Source: a virus. From it: 64,000 nucleotides of DNA. Positions 20,532 to 30,228 of the stretch are shown piece after piece. The notes under the pieces are model-generated. The model made no database searches. It was not told where the DNA came from and worked only from the letters and a program-made list of their open reading frames with translations. Numbering within the stretch: position 1 is the stretch's first letter; each line of letters starts with the position of its first letter. The translations under genes and the position numbers were made by a program. Location: IMG/VR virus record IMGVR_UViG_3300045125_000158, positions 123,260-187,259 of that record; one strand, written 5' to 3'.

Positions 20532-21209
20532 TTTGTTTTACTCAAAATTTGTTTCTCTTGAATAACTTTCTGCAATTTTGTAAGTTTTTCCTTTTTTGTT
20601 CTTTATCAACAAATTTAATGGCGTCCTGTTCTTCCGAAATTTCCTGATCCGGCGGCTATTTTTAGTATCTGACTTTTGTCATCAAGTTTTTTTGCTGGCT
20701 CATGAATATGCATGTTTGCTGGAACTTTCTGACTTTGCATCACTCTCTTGCAGAGATTTTGGATCCTTAGCAATTTCTTTGATATTAATAACTTCATCCC
20801 GCTTCCTTGTTTTATTCGCTTTCTTAGCAGTACTTTGTTTCGAGTTTTTCTGCGAAACTTTATTAATATCTTTTACGGGTACAACTCTGGTGATAAGACC
20901 CTCTTTGACAAAGCTCTTAATTTCCTCACCACCAAGATGCTTATTATCAATAAAAAAGTCTGCTTAGATCTTACGTTTTGCCCCCAAGAAAAACTTAAAG
21001 TACAATTAGCAAGATTCTTATATTCAGTTAAATAATTATCTACTTGCGAGTTATCGCCTTGCAACAAACCCATGCGAATAAAATTTTGTACTTCACTGTT
21101 TTTGAATTGCTCGTCAGTAAGATCAACTTCTGCGTGTGGCTTTGAAAACCCCATATACCCCTGGGATTACTAAAGAACCTTTTATATTTGGCGATACTTT
21201 AAACATCAT
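20528..21209 (-). CDS. Hypothetical protein, about 225 residues
   Basis: AAGGAGCTGTAT precedes ATGATG at 21207-21209. MMFKVSPNIKGSLVIPGVYG continues through an indel near 21155 as KPHAEVDLTDEQFKNSEVQN, then near 20960 as FFIDNKHLGGEEIKSFVKEG, then a Lys-rich stretch and PANMHIHEPAKKLDDKSQIL. The last 20 residues appear as KLTKLQKVIQEKQILSKTK after another indel. An early basic globular domain and a coiled-coil tail are visible. Family unknown. Confidence 0.5.
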
Positions 21210-21219
21210 ATACAGCTCC

Positions 21220-21738
21220 TTAAATACTTCTTAATCTTACACGAAGGTCTTTCATTACGCCAACATGCGTATTGACATTATAAGGCTTTCTATCGTGTGG
21301 TTTGTCTTCGTTTTTATCGTCTAACATTCTTGTAACAGTACTATTTCGCCCTAATACTGAATCGCTACTAAAATCTCCACCCTGTCCTTCGTAATCGTCT
21401 TGCAAATCTATTCCGTAATCTGTGGTCAAACCCATACTGCTTGCGTTGCCCGTCTCAGATTGTGGCGTACCTTCAAATGTATCAAACAAAGGCACATCAC
21501 TAGGCCACTCTTTGTTATTACTAAAAGAAGAACCTCCACCAGGCATGCCTTGACTTTCAGGAGGATTATGCCCAGGTCTTAGCTTATCTACAGTATCCTC
21601 ACTACCAGGAACTCCAACTCGCTTGCGATATGGGTCTGTTCTCTCTGGAGCGTATGGATTAAAAGCTGTAGGTGGATCTCTTCTAGAAAATTTTTGCAAG
21701 TTAAAAGGGAACATCGGAACCTGATATCCTTGGGCCAT
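21220..21738 (-). CDS. Pro/Gly/Asp-rich hypothetical virion protein
   Basis: The frame starts MAQGYQVPMFPFNLQKFSRR and is polar, low in secondary structure, and rich in Gly, Pro, Asp and Ser, ending MKDLRVRLRSI. There is no clear ribosome site, and the frame overlaps the end of the preceding ORF by 38 bases. It may therefore be the C-terminal half of that protein displaced by an indel near 21740. Confidence 0.5.
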   Translation of the reverse strand: MAQGYQVPMFPFNLQKFSRRDPPTAFNPYAPERTDPYRKRVGVPGSEDTVDKLRPGHNPPESQGMPGGGSSFSNNKEWPSDVPLFDTFEGTPQSETGNASSMGLTTDYGIDLQDDYEGQGGDFSSDSVLGRNSTVTRMLDDKNEDKPHDRKPYNVNTHVGVMKDLRVRLRSI

Positions 21739-22669
21739 CAATACTGTCCGCTTTTGCAACACCTTCGTTATTGGGTTCTTCATCCAAATTCGGTTCTTCA
21801 TCCAATGGCTTACCTAGTCTAGATAACATCTGCGCCTCATCTTGACGCAACGGATCAACATCAACAGGATCAAATCCTTCTTTGGTTTTTACTGGGTCAG
21901 TCTCAGCCAATGCAACCAACATAGTTTCTTTATCTCTATTAATATTATTAACTAGCTCTTGTTCTTCGCTATTAATCTCTCTGTTTTCTGCACTTGCTTT
22001 TAAGTATATACCAAACAATAGCTTATCAGCTGTCTCAAGAGCTGCAACAATCTTTCTGTCTACTCTCTTATCTGGGAGACCAGCCTGATTTTCTATTGTA
22101 ATTTTTTTGTTGGCATTACTTCTATTCTCATAAGCATCGCTACTAGATGGCATTCCATCAAGATTCTTGAATCGCATAGGATTTGAATTAAGCTGACTGC
22201 CCTCTTGTGGAACATTCACCAAAACTTTAGTTGGCTCACCATCTAATTGCTTGTTTACATACTTGTCCCAAAATAATGTATCTGCTTTCTTGTTTGCTTT
22301 TGAAAAAGCATTACGCCACTTCTGGTCATACGCTTCACTAAGCATATTTATAGGCATCATAAGATACTTATCATCACCATCGCTAAACTGCCTATGAGGG
22401 AAGAGTGAAGAATCACTATCAGTTAGTGATCCTTCTGTTATTTTTTCTGCTTTCTTAGCCTTTTTTACGTACATCATCAAGCATGGCCTCATGAGTTTGC
22501 GGGCCATTCTTTAGTTCGCGTCTATCTTTTTCTAGATAAGTATTAAAATTGCTTACATACTTTTCATTATCCAAAGATAAATTATATTTTTCATTCATTT
22601 CAGGCAGAGCGGTTGACAATGGCATGACGCTCTGATTTACTTTTGTGCTTTTTTCAAATTAAAACTCAT
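21701..22669 (-). CDS. Hypothetical protein encoded just after terL
   Basis: GAGGAG precedes ATG at 22669 (MSFNLKKAQK). Indels near 22640 and 22460 join this to MPLSTALPEMNEKYNLSLDN and the long frame beginning ITEGSLTDSDSSLFPHRQFS. The body includes YDQKWRNAFSKANKKADTLF and ends with a duplicated LDEEPN (a 15-nt tandem repeat near 21785). About 320 residues. Function unknown; the position immediately downstream of terL suggests a packaging or head-completion accessory. Confidence 0.5.
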
Positions 22670-25600
22670 TTTAAACTCCTCTACGGGGATAAGATGCCGT
22701 TTTTCTAAATCGTGAGCAACTTTTCCACCAGACCCAATTCCATAAGGCACGCCCTGCATAGATCTCCACACAATATCGTTATTACCATTTACTGGTAAAT
22801 TAATCAATTTTCCTTGCGGCAATCTGTCAACTTCTTTTTTCAATACAATTATAACAAGCACCTGCTAAAGCGTCTACGATATCATCAGTTGTAACGTCTC
22901 CATCTCTTTTGGGGTATACTTTATATCCACTATTCAACCACTTTCGTTGTAAATTTTTCATTTCATTCTTTAGCAATAGATGATTAGGAATAAACAACTT
23001 CCTCTGAACAACTAATTGATATAAATTGTCATAAATAATGTTCTTATATCTTTTAGTAAACGGCGTCATCTTGGTAGGAACGCCTTTTTTACGTAATTTT
23101 TCAATGCTATAATGGCTATTAAAATGGTCATATGTCACAACTCCAAGACAAAAATCGAACGTTTAAACTTGCAACATATTCATCCACCTCGTCTATAAGT
23201 ATTGGCCTATTAGGAGCAGGACTCCAGTATTTAATATGATCTACTATTATTCGCCAATCCTTTTTCATGTTCTCTTTATCAAAATATACCTCTTTGTGGG
23301 CCATTACAAGAGCGTAATTGTGACTAGATGTCGCAGGATCTAAATGTGCAAAATAATAAACACCAGCTTTTCCATGATCAATTAATTTAAGCAACTTGTC
23401 GTTGAAACAGTCCTCAACTGCTTCTTCTGGAAAAAGTTTTCACCAGAAGTACCTGAGGAATTCTGCACCAAATTCCATTCTGAATTTTTCTTCAGGCATA
23501 CTTGGAAATGCAGCCATAAGGCCTTCTTTGCTCTGCATAGGGTTTACCTGCCATGTTGCAGCCTGACAAACTAATCTATGATCAACCTCTGCATGATTGA
23601 CATACAAATCGTAAAAAATACCTTCTTTGCCTCTTGGCGTACTCAAACATATGATTTTACCATCATATATCTTATCTACAATCTGTTTATTATCCTTATC
23701 AAGTACTGGTTCGCCTTTATCATCAACTTTAGGCACTTCACGTACATATGTTTTTACTGCAGGGGCAAGAGAGTTAAATATCGCATCACCAGAAGATGCA
23801 CCAGCCGTGTTTTTATAAAGTCCAATTTCGTCAAGCAACAAAACATAACATGATATACCTACTAGCGTGTCTGAGTTACTGTGACCGCTTTTGACAACTA
23901 TACTCCCAAGATTTGGCGCGAAAACCTTTTGATACGAGTTCTTCGTTTCTCTTTCTATCTTCTGGTGTTAAGAAATGTATACCATCCGAAGTTACACCCT
24001 CAGGCAATATTTTATCTCTAAAATATTCGCTTTGTAAAACTTTATCTTTGATTTCGCGAAGAGAATTTTTGCTTGCAGAAGAATTTGCAATTGTTAAAAT
24101 TGTGAATGGTGTAGCTGAACCCAAATTATAAATTTTATACGGATCTCCGCCAGGCAATTCTAACAACCTCATCGCTTCATACAACGCAATAATTGAACAC
24201 AAAAATCTTTGCCTGAATTTTTTACGATGGAATCCCTGACAAACAAAATTTTGCAAATGCTCTTGATCACTAACTTGTAAGTCAAATACTCTTTTTCATC
24301 AATTGATAGATTTTATTTTAGAAAATGAAACTTTCGCATGTCTCTTTGACACTTTGCATTTTTTATAAGATTGTCTATTAGATTATTTATATTACTGTTT
24401 CTTCCTATAAATCTAATTTCATCAAGAAAAGTTTTTATATGTCGATATTTTTTAAACTCTAGACAATATGATAAACAATCATAATTGTAAAGTTTTCCTT
24501 CTGTCTTTATTTTAGTTTTTTGCTTTCTTGTTCTAATCGTTGCTATTATTCCGAATTTTTGCAACAGTGCTTGCACGGCCTGCACTTGCGATTTATTTAT
24601 CGATGCAAAACCCACAGTCATATTTGCTTGGTTATTTTTTCTAAAATGATAAACCCATCCGTCACAGCTAAACAGGGATTTCAGATAAGCGGCCACAACA
24701 TTCTTGGGGCAATTAAATAATGCACTTGGCACGCACTTGTTGTGACTCGTTTTACCCATAAGATCGTGCTTTATTAGAAGTTTTACAAGATCGTTTTTAT
24801 CTCTTGTTGATATGTTTCTCTGCTTTTTTCTCATCAAAATAATTTAGAGTAACAAATTTTTTGGATCGTATTTTATAAGCATATTTTTTACTGTCAGCCT
24901 TAGTCCATGTATCCTTGATTAATTCGAGATTATCACTCAGATTATTCAAATGCTTTTACAAAATCTGCACGTATATCTTCGTTTTTTGCAGTAAAAAAAA
25001 CTGCTGCTTGAGAACAACAGCCATCACCTGTTATATATCCTAATATAGCAGCTTCATCCTCACTAATTGCATTTGAATTGCCAAAAAATGGAATTGATTC
25101 GGTTATTGCTATTCTATCACCAGTATTTAAATCTTTACACTCGATCCATCCCCTGTCAGTAAGCATCGGATGATTGTCTGTAACTTCTATTTCATGCCCT
25201 GTAGAAGATGTAATCTTGTAAACACTTCTTCGACCCTGCGGTATGACGCCGCAATTGTCCATCACAACCATTTTGTTTTGCGATTCATCGTATGTCCAAG
25301 AAGATACTATTTTCTGTTCTTCCCACGCCTGTTTAGAAGTAAATTTCTCACCTGTTCTAGCATCAATCAAAACGCCATCTTCAGAAATACAATTGTGGCA
25401 TATAAAACCATTTGCCACAAAATTTTGCAAGCTTTCATGTTCACTAACTTGAAGATCAAAAGTTCTTTTTGTACCTATTTTTTTGATTATTTTTACTGTC
25501 GCAAAAATTGGAGCTATCTAAATCATGCTCACCCTTAACATTCTGTTGAACAAGTTCGCTCTCATATGAATAATTAAGCAAACCAATTTCTTGTATAAAT

Positions 25601-26839
25601 GTTTTAACATGCACATTTTTATCAATTGTAATAATAAAACTAGAACGATATTTATCGAGCTTATTTTTAATCGTAGCAAATATGCCAAACCTTGACAGCA
25701 GATGCTGAATATGCTTAGCTAACAAAGAACTGTAAACTTTTAGTTCTAGCTTTGCTGTAAACTTTTTCCTTGCTTACAAATAAACACTGCATCACTACTA
25801 TATATTGCTCTCAAATATGTACTAATAATATTCTTAGATGAATTGAAAATACGCACAGGAACAAACTTTTTGACTTGGACTTTTGTTTTTTAATCCATTT
25901 TGAGCCAGTAAGTTTATAATATTTGTATCGTTGTCTAAATAATTTTTCATCGTATATAAATACGAGTACTTTCTTTCATCAAAAGATCGTATATTATGTT
26001 TATCTGCAAAATCTACAAGCATTTCTGTTTTTAGCGATTTCAAATTTGCTTTGAAATCATCATAAACAGCACCATCATACAGCGTTGTAGCTATATGTAT
26101 ACCCGTTGAATCAAAACTGTTACTGCATATATATCCTAATATAGCGGCTTGTGATTCTTGCAAATCAAAATTGTTACCAAAGAAAGGCTGTGATGCTGCA
26201 ATAGCAATCTTATCTTTTATTTTTAAGTCTTTTGAGTTTCTTCCATCCCTTATTTGTAAGCATTGGATGGTTTTCAGTTGCTTCTATCTCGTGACCAGAG
26301 TCAGTTTGTATCTTATAAACTTCACGCATACCTTGATATATCAAGTTTGAATTTGGCATGAGAGTCATGACTTTGTTTTTTCATCAAATGTCCACGCATC
26401 TAATGTTGTTTTCCAAAATTCCATAAATCGCCCAATCTCCAGATTCTGCCTGTTTTGGGTTCAACAATTTCACAATCTTCACTAAGGCATCTACGACCCC
26501 ATACTAAAACTAACTCTCTAAAATCATGCTTTGAATTCCATTTATCAATCAAGTTGCCTTTTTCAATAGAATTTAGAGAGTTTTTATTGATGAGATCAAT
26601 ATCTTCCTTACTAAGCGCAAGGTCTTCGTTACCTTGACTGCCTCTGTAGAAGCATTTTAAGAACTAATTTTTGTAGATCAAATAGCTTATATGGAAGTCC
26701 CAAATACTTTTTGTTATCCACAAACTCTAGGATACTAGGTATTTTTGTCAAAGACTTGCGAATCGTGCTGTATCTTTTCGCGAAGACCTTTGAACAATAG
26801 ATTATCATTAGTTTTTTTATTTTGTTTATCCTTAGCCAT
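22637..26839 (-). CDS. terL: Terminase large subunit with two tandem inteins
   Basis: The packaging ATPase-nuclease. Start MAKDKQNKKTNDNLLFKGLR at 26839. The N-extein runs through EFVDNKKYLGLPYKLFDLQK and RELVLVWGRR. After both inteins it resumes as SGKDF, rebuilding a Walker A GRRSGKD, then IALYEAMRLLELPGGDPYKI. The ATPase continues with LLLDEIGLYKNTAGASSGDA (Walker B DE) and LSTPRGKEGIFYDLY. The nuclease domain has FAHLDPATSSHNYALVMAHK, TYDHFNSHYSIEKLRKKG and DVTTDDIVDALAGAC, supplying Asp residues for two-metal catalysis. Length without inteins is about 640 residues, normal for TerL. Indels occur near 26730, 26650, 23870, 23440, 23135 and 22850. The end is 22637 or, if an A-run indel is corrected, about 22666 (EEFK stop overlapping the next ATG). 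Confidence 0.93.
24217..25391 (-). other. Intein 2 in terL (downstream of a tandem pair), endonuclease intact
   Basis: It starts at the Cys immediately after the terminal Asn of intein 1 (CISEDGVLIDARTGEKFTSK). The B-block is GHEIEVTDNHPMLTDRGW. LAGLIDADG motifs are present as ILGYITGDGCC and LKSLFSCDGWVY. After one indel it ends DSIVKN before Ser of the extein SGKDF. About 391 residues. It is clearly paralogous to intein 1 (shared SEDxxI start, PFFGN before motif one, DLQVS near the end). Confidence 0.88.
25392..26489 (-). other. Intein 1 in terL (upstream of a tandem pair), endonuclease motifs degenerate
   Basis: It starts at Cys in GRR|CLSEDCEIVEPKTGRIW. The B-block is HEIEATENHPMLTNKGW. 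It ends TFDLQVSEHESLQNFVANGF, then ICHN, directly followed by Cys. About 366 residues. The two LAGLIDADG-type positions read LGYICSNSF and LRAIYSSDAVF, lacking the usual Gly-Asp-Gly core, so the homing endonuclease is probably inactive. Splicing blocks look intact. Confidence 0.88.
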
Positions 26840-26841
26840 TT

Positions 26842-27372
26842 TTATCTCAAATCAGAGCCCTGCTTATATACGTACCAGACATTCCCGCCATCAATACTTA
26901 TAAACTTTAATATATCTACAGCCCCAGCCGTAGCACTTAAACTTATAGAAGCAGCACCAGGAGTTTTAAACGTTCCACTGAAATTTAATGAATGTCCTCC
27001 GGTAGACTGCGCCACCAATAAAGTCAATTCAAATGCTGCATCGTCATTCAAATTTGACAATATACTAAAGTAGTATTTCCTGTCAAAGTAATTTTTTGCA
27101 TGTTTCCAGCAGCTTGTACTTATTTGATATGTTGTAGCAATAGATCCAGCATTATTTGGTTTTATAAAATAACAATCTAATAAAGGCTTCTTGCAACTTG
27201 CTTTGTTGAAATCTACTGCAAAAGACGTTTCGCTTATTTGCATAGTTGTTTTGTGCCATTACCGCTATACAAGAATCGCAAATCAGAATCTATACCTAAA
27301 TTTGAATTATTCAAATAAAACAAATCATTATAAGATTGTGCTGGAGTTTTGCTGCCAAGATTATTGCTCATG
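26842..27372 (-). CDS. Small fibre- or decoration-type virion protein
   Basis: It starts MSNNLGSKTPAQSYNDLFYL at 27372. One indel near 27255 joins the remainder, NGTKTTMQISETSFAVDFNK. The second half is a beta-rich AFELTLLVAQSTGGHSLNFS, GTFKTPGAASISLSATAGAV, ending WYVYKQGSDLR. Ser/Thr/Gly-rich beta strands and about 176 residues fit a tail-fibre tip or head-decoration protein. The start of terL follows 2 bases after its stop. Confidence 0.6.
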
Positions 27373-27389
27373 GTTTTCCTTTTTACAAA

Positions 27390-27878
27390 TTAACCCAACC
27401 TATGAATTGATACTCCAAATCTATATCTGCCCAAGAGATTGTACAAATCGCCAAACCTACCTTTTGAGTCTCCTACTATAGTAATCGGATAACCAATCGA
27501 CTCGGATAGAACTGCATAAGTAAGCGGCACTGATATATATTGATCTATAAGAAATTGGTCTATAGTTTGATAACCATAAACAGAACCATACTGTGTTAAT
27601 ATATGATCATTTAATGATCTAATTGCATCAAAAATGGTTCTAGCATTATTAAAATGCTCAGTTATAATTAATGCATAGCTTTTTACTATACAATGATCAA
27701 GATCTATTCTTCTTGTTGCATCAGTATTTACATTTGCCTTCTGTAACTCCGTATGCATGTTATATAAATACTTGAGACTCGTGAGGCTTAGATCGTAAGC
27801 TTCAGATATAAACTCAGTTACAACGCGATAGTCATATGTCCCAATTCTACCAGTTACAGAAGTCATATTATTTTCCAA
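27390..27878 (-). CDS. Hypothetical structural protein, 162 residues
   Basis: Intact frame beginning MENNMTSVTGRIGTYDYRVV. A helical middle (SYALIITEHFNNARTIFDAI) is followed by YGSVYGYQTIDQFLIDQYIS and a Gly/Arg-rich end, RYRFGVSIHRLG. It abuts the upstream gene with no gap. Possibly a tail or baseplate component by position. Family not recognised. Confidence 0.65.
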   Translation of the reverse strand: MENNMTSVTGRIGTYDYRVVTEFISEAYDLSLTSLKYLYNMHTELQKANVNTDATRRIDLDHCIVKSYALIITEHFNNARTIFDAIRSLNDHILTQYGSVYGYQTIDQFLIDQYISVPLTYAVLSESIGYPITIVGDSKGRFGDLYNLLGRYRFGVSIHRLG

Positions 27879-29645
27879 TTAACGATATATAATCATTTCA
27901 AAATAACGCCAATCAAATGATTGTAACTCATCTATCTGTCGAAATCTAAACCAATAATATTCGCCTCTTTGCAACAATTCTGTGTCTTTGCAAACGTATT
28001 TTATTTTTTGCCCTACAAAATTACTTGTTATACCATTTGCAGAGAATGGCTTGTAATTACCATCCAAGATCTTCAAAATACCAATTCTGTACATCATCAA
28101 AAGTTTTCTTAATGAATATCTGTTGTCCCAAATCAAAATCATCGTAATATTTTGCTATCTCCAATTCCAAGATTGTAAAATCTAAAATCACCAGAATAAT
28201 GTTCCAAATCAGCAATAAATTCCCATGAACCTATTGTTCTTATATTTTCCAGCAGGTATAACAGCCTCATAATTGGCATCTATCTGCGTTTGTAATATAA
28301 TATCGCAAATCTTATTTTTAGTGTAACTGAGATAATCTCCAATTGTCGTGTAAGTTACATCATATTGTTTTCTATTCAGATCTGTAGCGTAGTTGAAAAA
28401 ATCTTTCACTACACGATAATAATCTGATCTCCAAGAAGTATCGTTGTACTTAATATAGAGATCATTAAATGGATATAATAAATCCTGAAGTACTTGAACG
28501 TCTGTTCCTCTTGCAATTTTGTTTCGCAAATTTTTTATTACATTACTTCTTCGATTATCAAAAATAATTGCTTTTGCAAGAATATCTTCCATATTCTGCC
28601 AAGACGTATCGATTGGCAAAAGATTAGATGTTTCAAAAGCTGTTGGAAACTGAAATACTTGCAAAGGGTCGCCAAAACAACAGAGGCTACTATCTAGATA
28701 TGGTTGCATAAAGAAAAGCCTCGCAACGTCGCTCCTCTATATAATGTATCCATAAAGGAGTTGGACGTAAAAATTCTTTGGCGTCGTCAGCCTTCATACT
28801 ACCAGCTGTAGCTATATAATCACTACGCAAAGCAAGAATAGGCCAAGTTCTACCAGCTATATTACGAACTGTTCTTGCTCCATCACTGTCAGCATTATAG
28901 AAAAAACCTCTTATATGCGCAGTTGTCTTAAAAAAACTTGTTGATCCTCTGTTGATTCCCCATCCCCAATAAAATGAGTCGTCTGACAAACCTGAGAAGA
29001 ACGGATCGCGATTGGCAGCAATTTGTACTGTTTTTCTTACAGGCGACCAATTCTACCTATAGTTATTTCCAAATTCAACTAAATCAGAAGTATATGATGA
29101 AGCCCCACTATATGTATAGTTAGAATATGCGTCAAGATAAAAAAGCACCACTAGCCAACAATCTTGAGTTTGTATTTTCTATGTTTTCCTAACCACCTTT
29201 CCACAACTGAATATTGGTCCATCTATTCTGCTACAAATCATAAAATTTATAGCATCGTCATCATTGAATCTTTTGAATATCTGTCTATTATATATTGGAT
29301 TTGTATTATTTCTTGCATAGCTAGATTGCATTCTACTCAGTCTACTTGTAGCTGAAACTATATTTTCACCATCATAGAAACCACCAGGAACGAATGGCAT
29401 CAACACAAAACCAAAAACATTTCTATTCACAAGAGTTCCGCTATTCATTGCTGCAAATATTGGCAACTCTACTTGTGTCTGAAAATCTGTATAATTTGCA
29501 AGTATTTCAACGTTAGAACATGGTATGGGTACTAACTGGTCATTATCTAAATTATGCAGTTTCTTATATTTTTGCGCAAAGAATAACTGTCACTGTCGTT
29601 ATTGCGATATATACAAATTAGATTTTCTTTTGCGAAATTGCCCAT
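27879..29645 (-). CDS. Virion structural protein of about 590 residues, frameshifted
   Basis: MGNFAKENLICIYRNNDSDS (29645) continues through indels near 29570, 29175, 29055, 28700, 28210, 28160 and 28080. Recognisable blocks: PIFAAMNSGTLVNRNVFGFV, LMPFVPGGFYDGENIVSATS, DDSFYWGWGINRGSTSFFKT, VRNIAGRTWPILALRSDYIA, DFFNYATDLNRKQYDVTYTT, ending SFDWRYFEMIIYR. Aromatic- and Asn-rich beta composition is typical of tail or baseplate proteins. It is the first gene after a terminator, so it probably opens the late virion operon. Confidence 0.6.
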
Positions 29646-29679
29646 TTATAATTTTGCCTAATATATAGATTATCGTACT

Positions 29680-29712
29680 AAAAAAAATACCATAGAATAT
29701 ATCTATGGTACT
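29680..29712 (-). terminator. Rho-independent terminator after dut
   Basis: On the minus strand TACCATAGA and TCTATGGTA form a 9-bp stem with a 5-base loop (29688-29710), followed by a run of T residues (complement of 29680-29687). It lies 33 bases downstream of the dut stop and before the next gene, so it separates the nucleotide-metabolism operon from the virion operon. Confidence 0.85.
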
Positions 29713-29744
29713 AAAAAAACATCGTTTTTACCTTTAGACAGAAA

Positions 29745-30218
29745 TCAAGTTCCTGTCGATCCAAAACCACCAGTCCCTCTATCAGATTCAGTCAAAGTAT
29801 CTACTATTACAAAATTCGCTTCCTCAGTTTTCCTAATTACTAATTGTGCAATTTTGTCACCTTTTTTATATTTATTGTAAATGTCTGGAACAATTAAATA
29901 ATCTTCATTATTAACTTCTGGTGCTATTGCTCGCAAGACAGCCTTGAATCTTACTAAAATTTCTCCTCGATACCCATTGTCAACTAAACCAATAGAATTT
30001 GCCAAAACTAGATCATATTTACTAATGCTGCTTCGTGGAAAAATTTCAATATGATAGCCTATATCTGGACATACACTCAGGCCAGTTCTATATTGTATAA
30101 ATCCTTCTTTGCTTACAACGCCATCATCAATTGCAACGATATCGTAACCAGCATCTGTTGCATTTGCTTTAGCAGGAATAACTGCATCCTCTGACAACTT
30201 CTTTACTTGTATATTCAT
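29745..30218 (-). CDS. dut: dUTP pyrophosphatase (trimeric dUTPase)
   Basis: It hydrolyses dUTP to dUMP and PPi, keeping uracil out of phage DNA and feeding thymidylate synthesis. All five motifs are visible: ATDAGYDI, PRSSIS, GLVDNGYRGEI, KGDKIAQLVI, RGTGGFGSTG. I choose ATG at 30218 (MNIQVKKLSEDAVIPAK) because AAGGAGAATGAG precedes it; an in-frame start at 30236 would overlap nrdJ. 157 residues, normal for the family. It lies 10 bases after nrdJ and would supply dUMP to the ThyX encoded upstream. Confidence 0.97.
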   Translation of the reverse strand: MNIQVKKLSEDAVIPAKANATDAGYDIVAIDDGVVSKEGFIQYRTGLSVCPDIGYHIEIFPRSSISKYDLVLANSIGLVDNGYRGEILVRFKAVLRAIAPEVNNEDYLIVPDIYNKYKKGDKIAQLVIRKTEEANFVIVDTLTESDRGTGGFGSTGT

Positions 30219-30228
30219 CTCATTCTCC

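Noticed and set aside
23876-24256. Independent gene beginning with MQNFVCQGF
   Set aside because: Its first residues are the end of terL intein 2 and the rest is the terL ATPase domain; there is no separate start signal.
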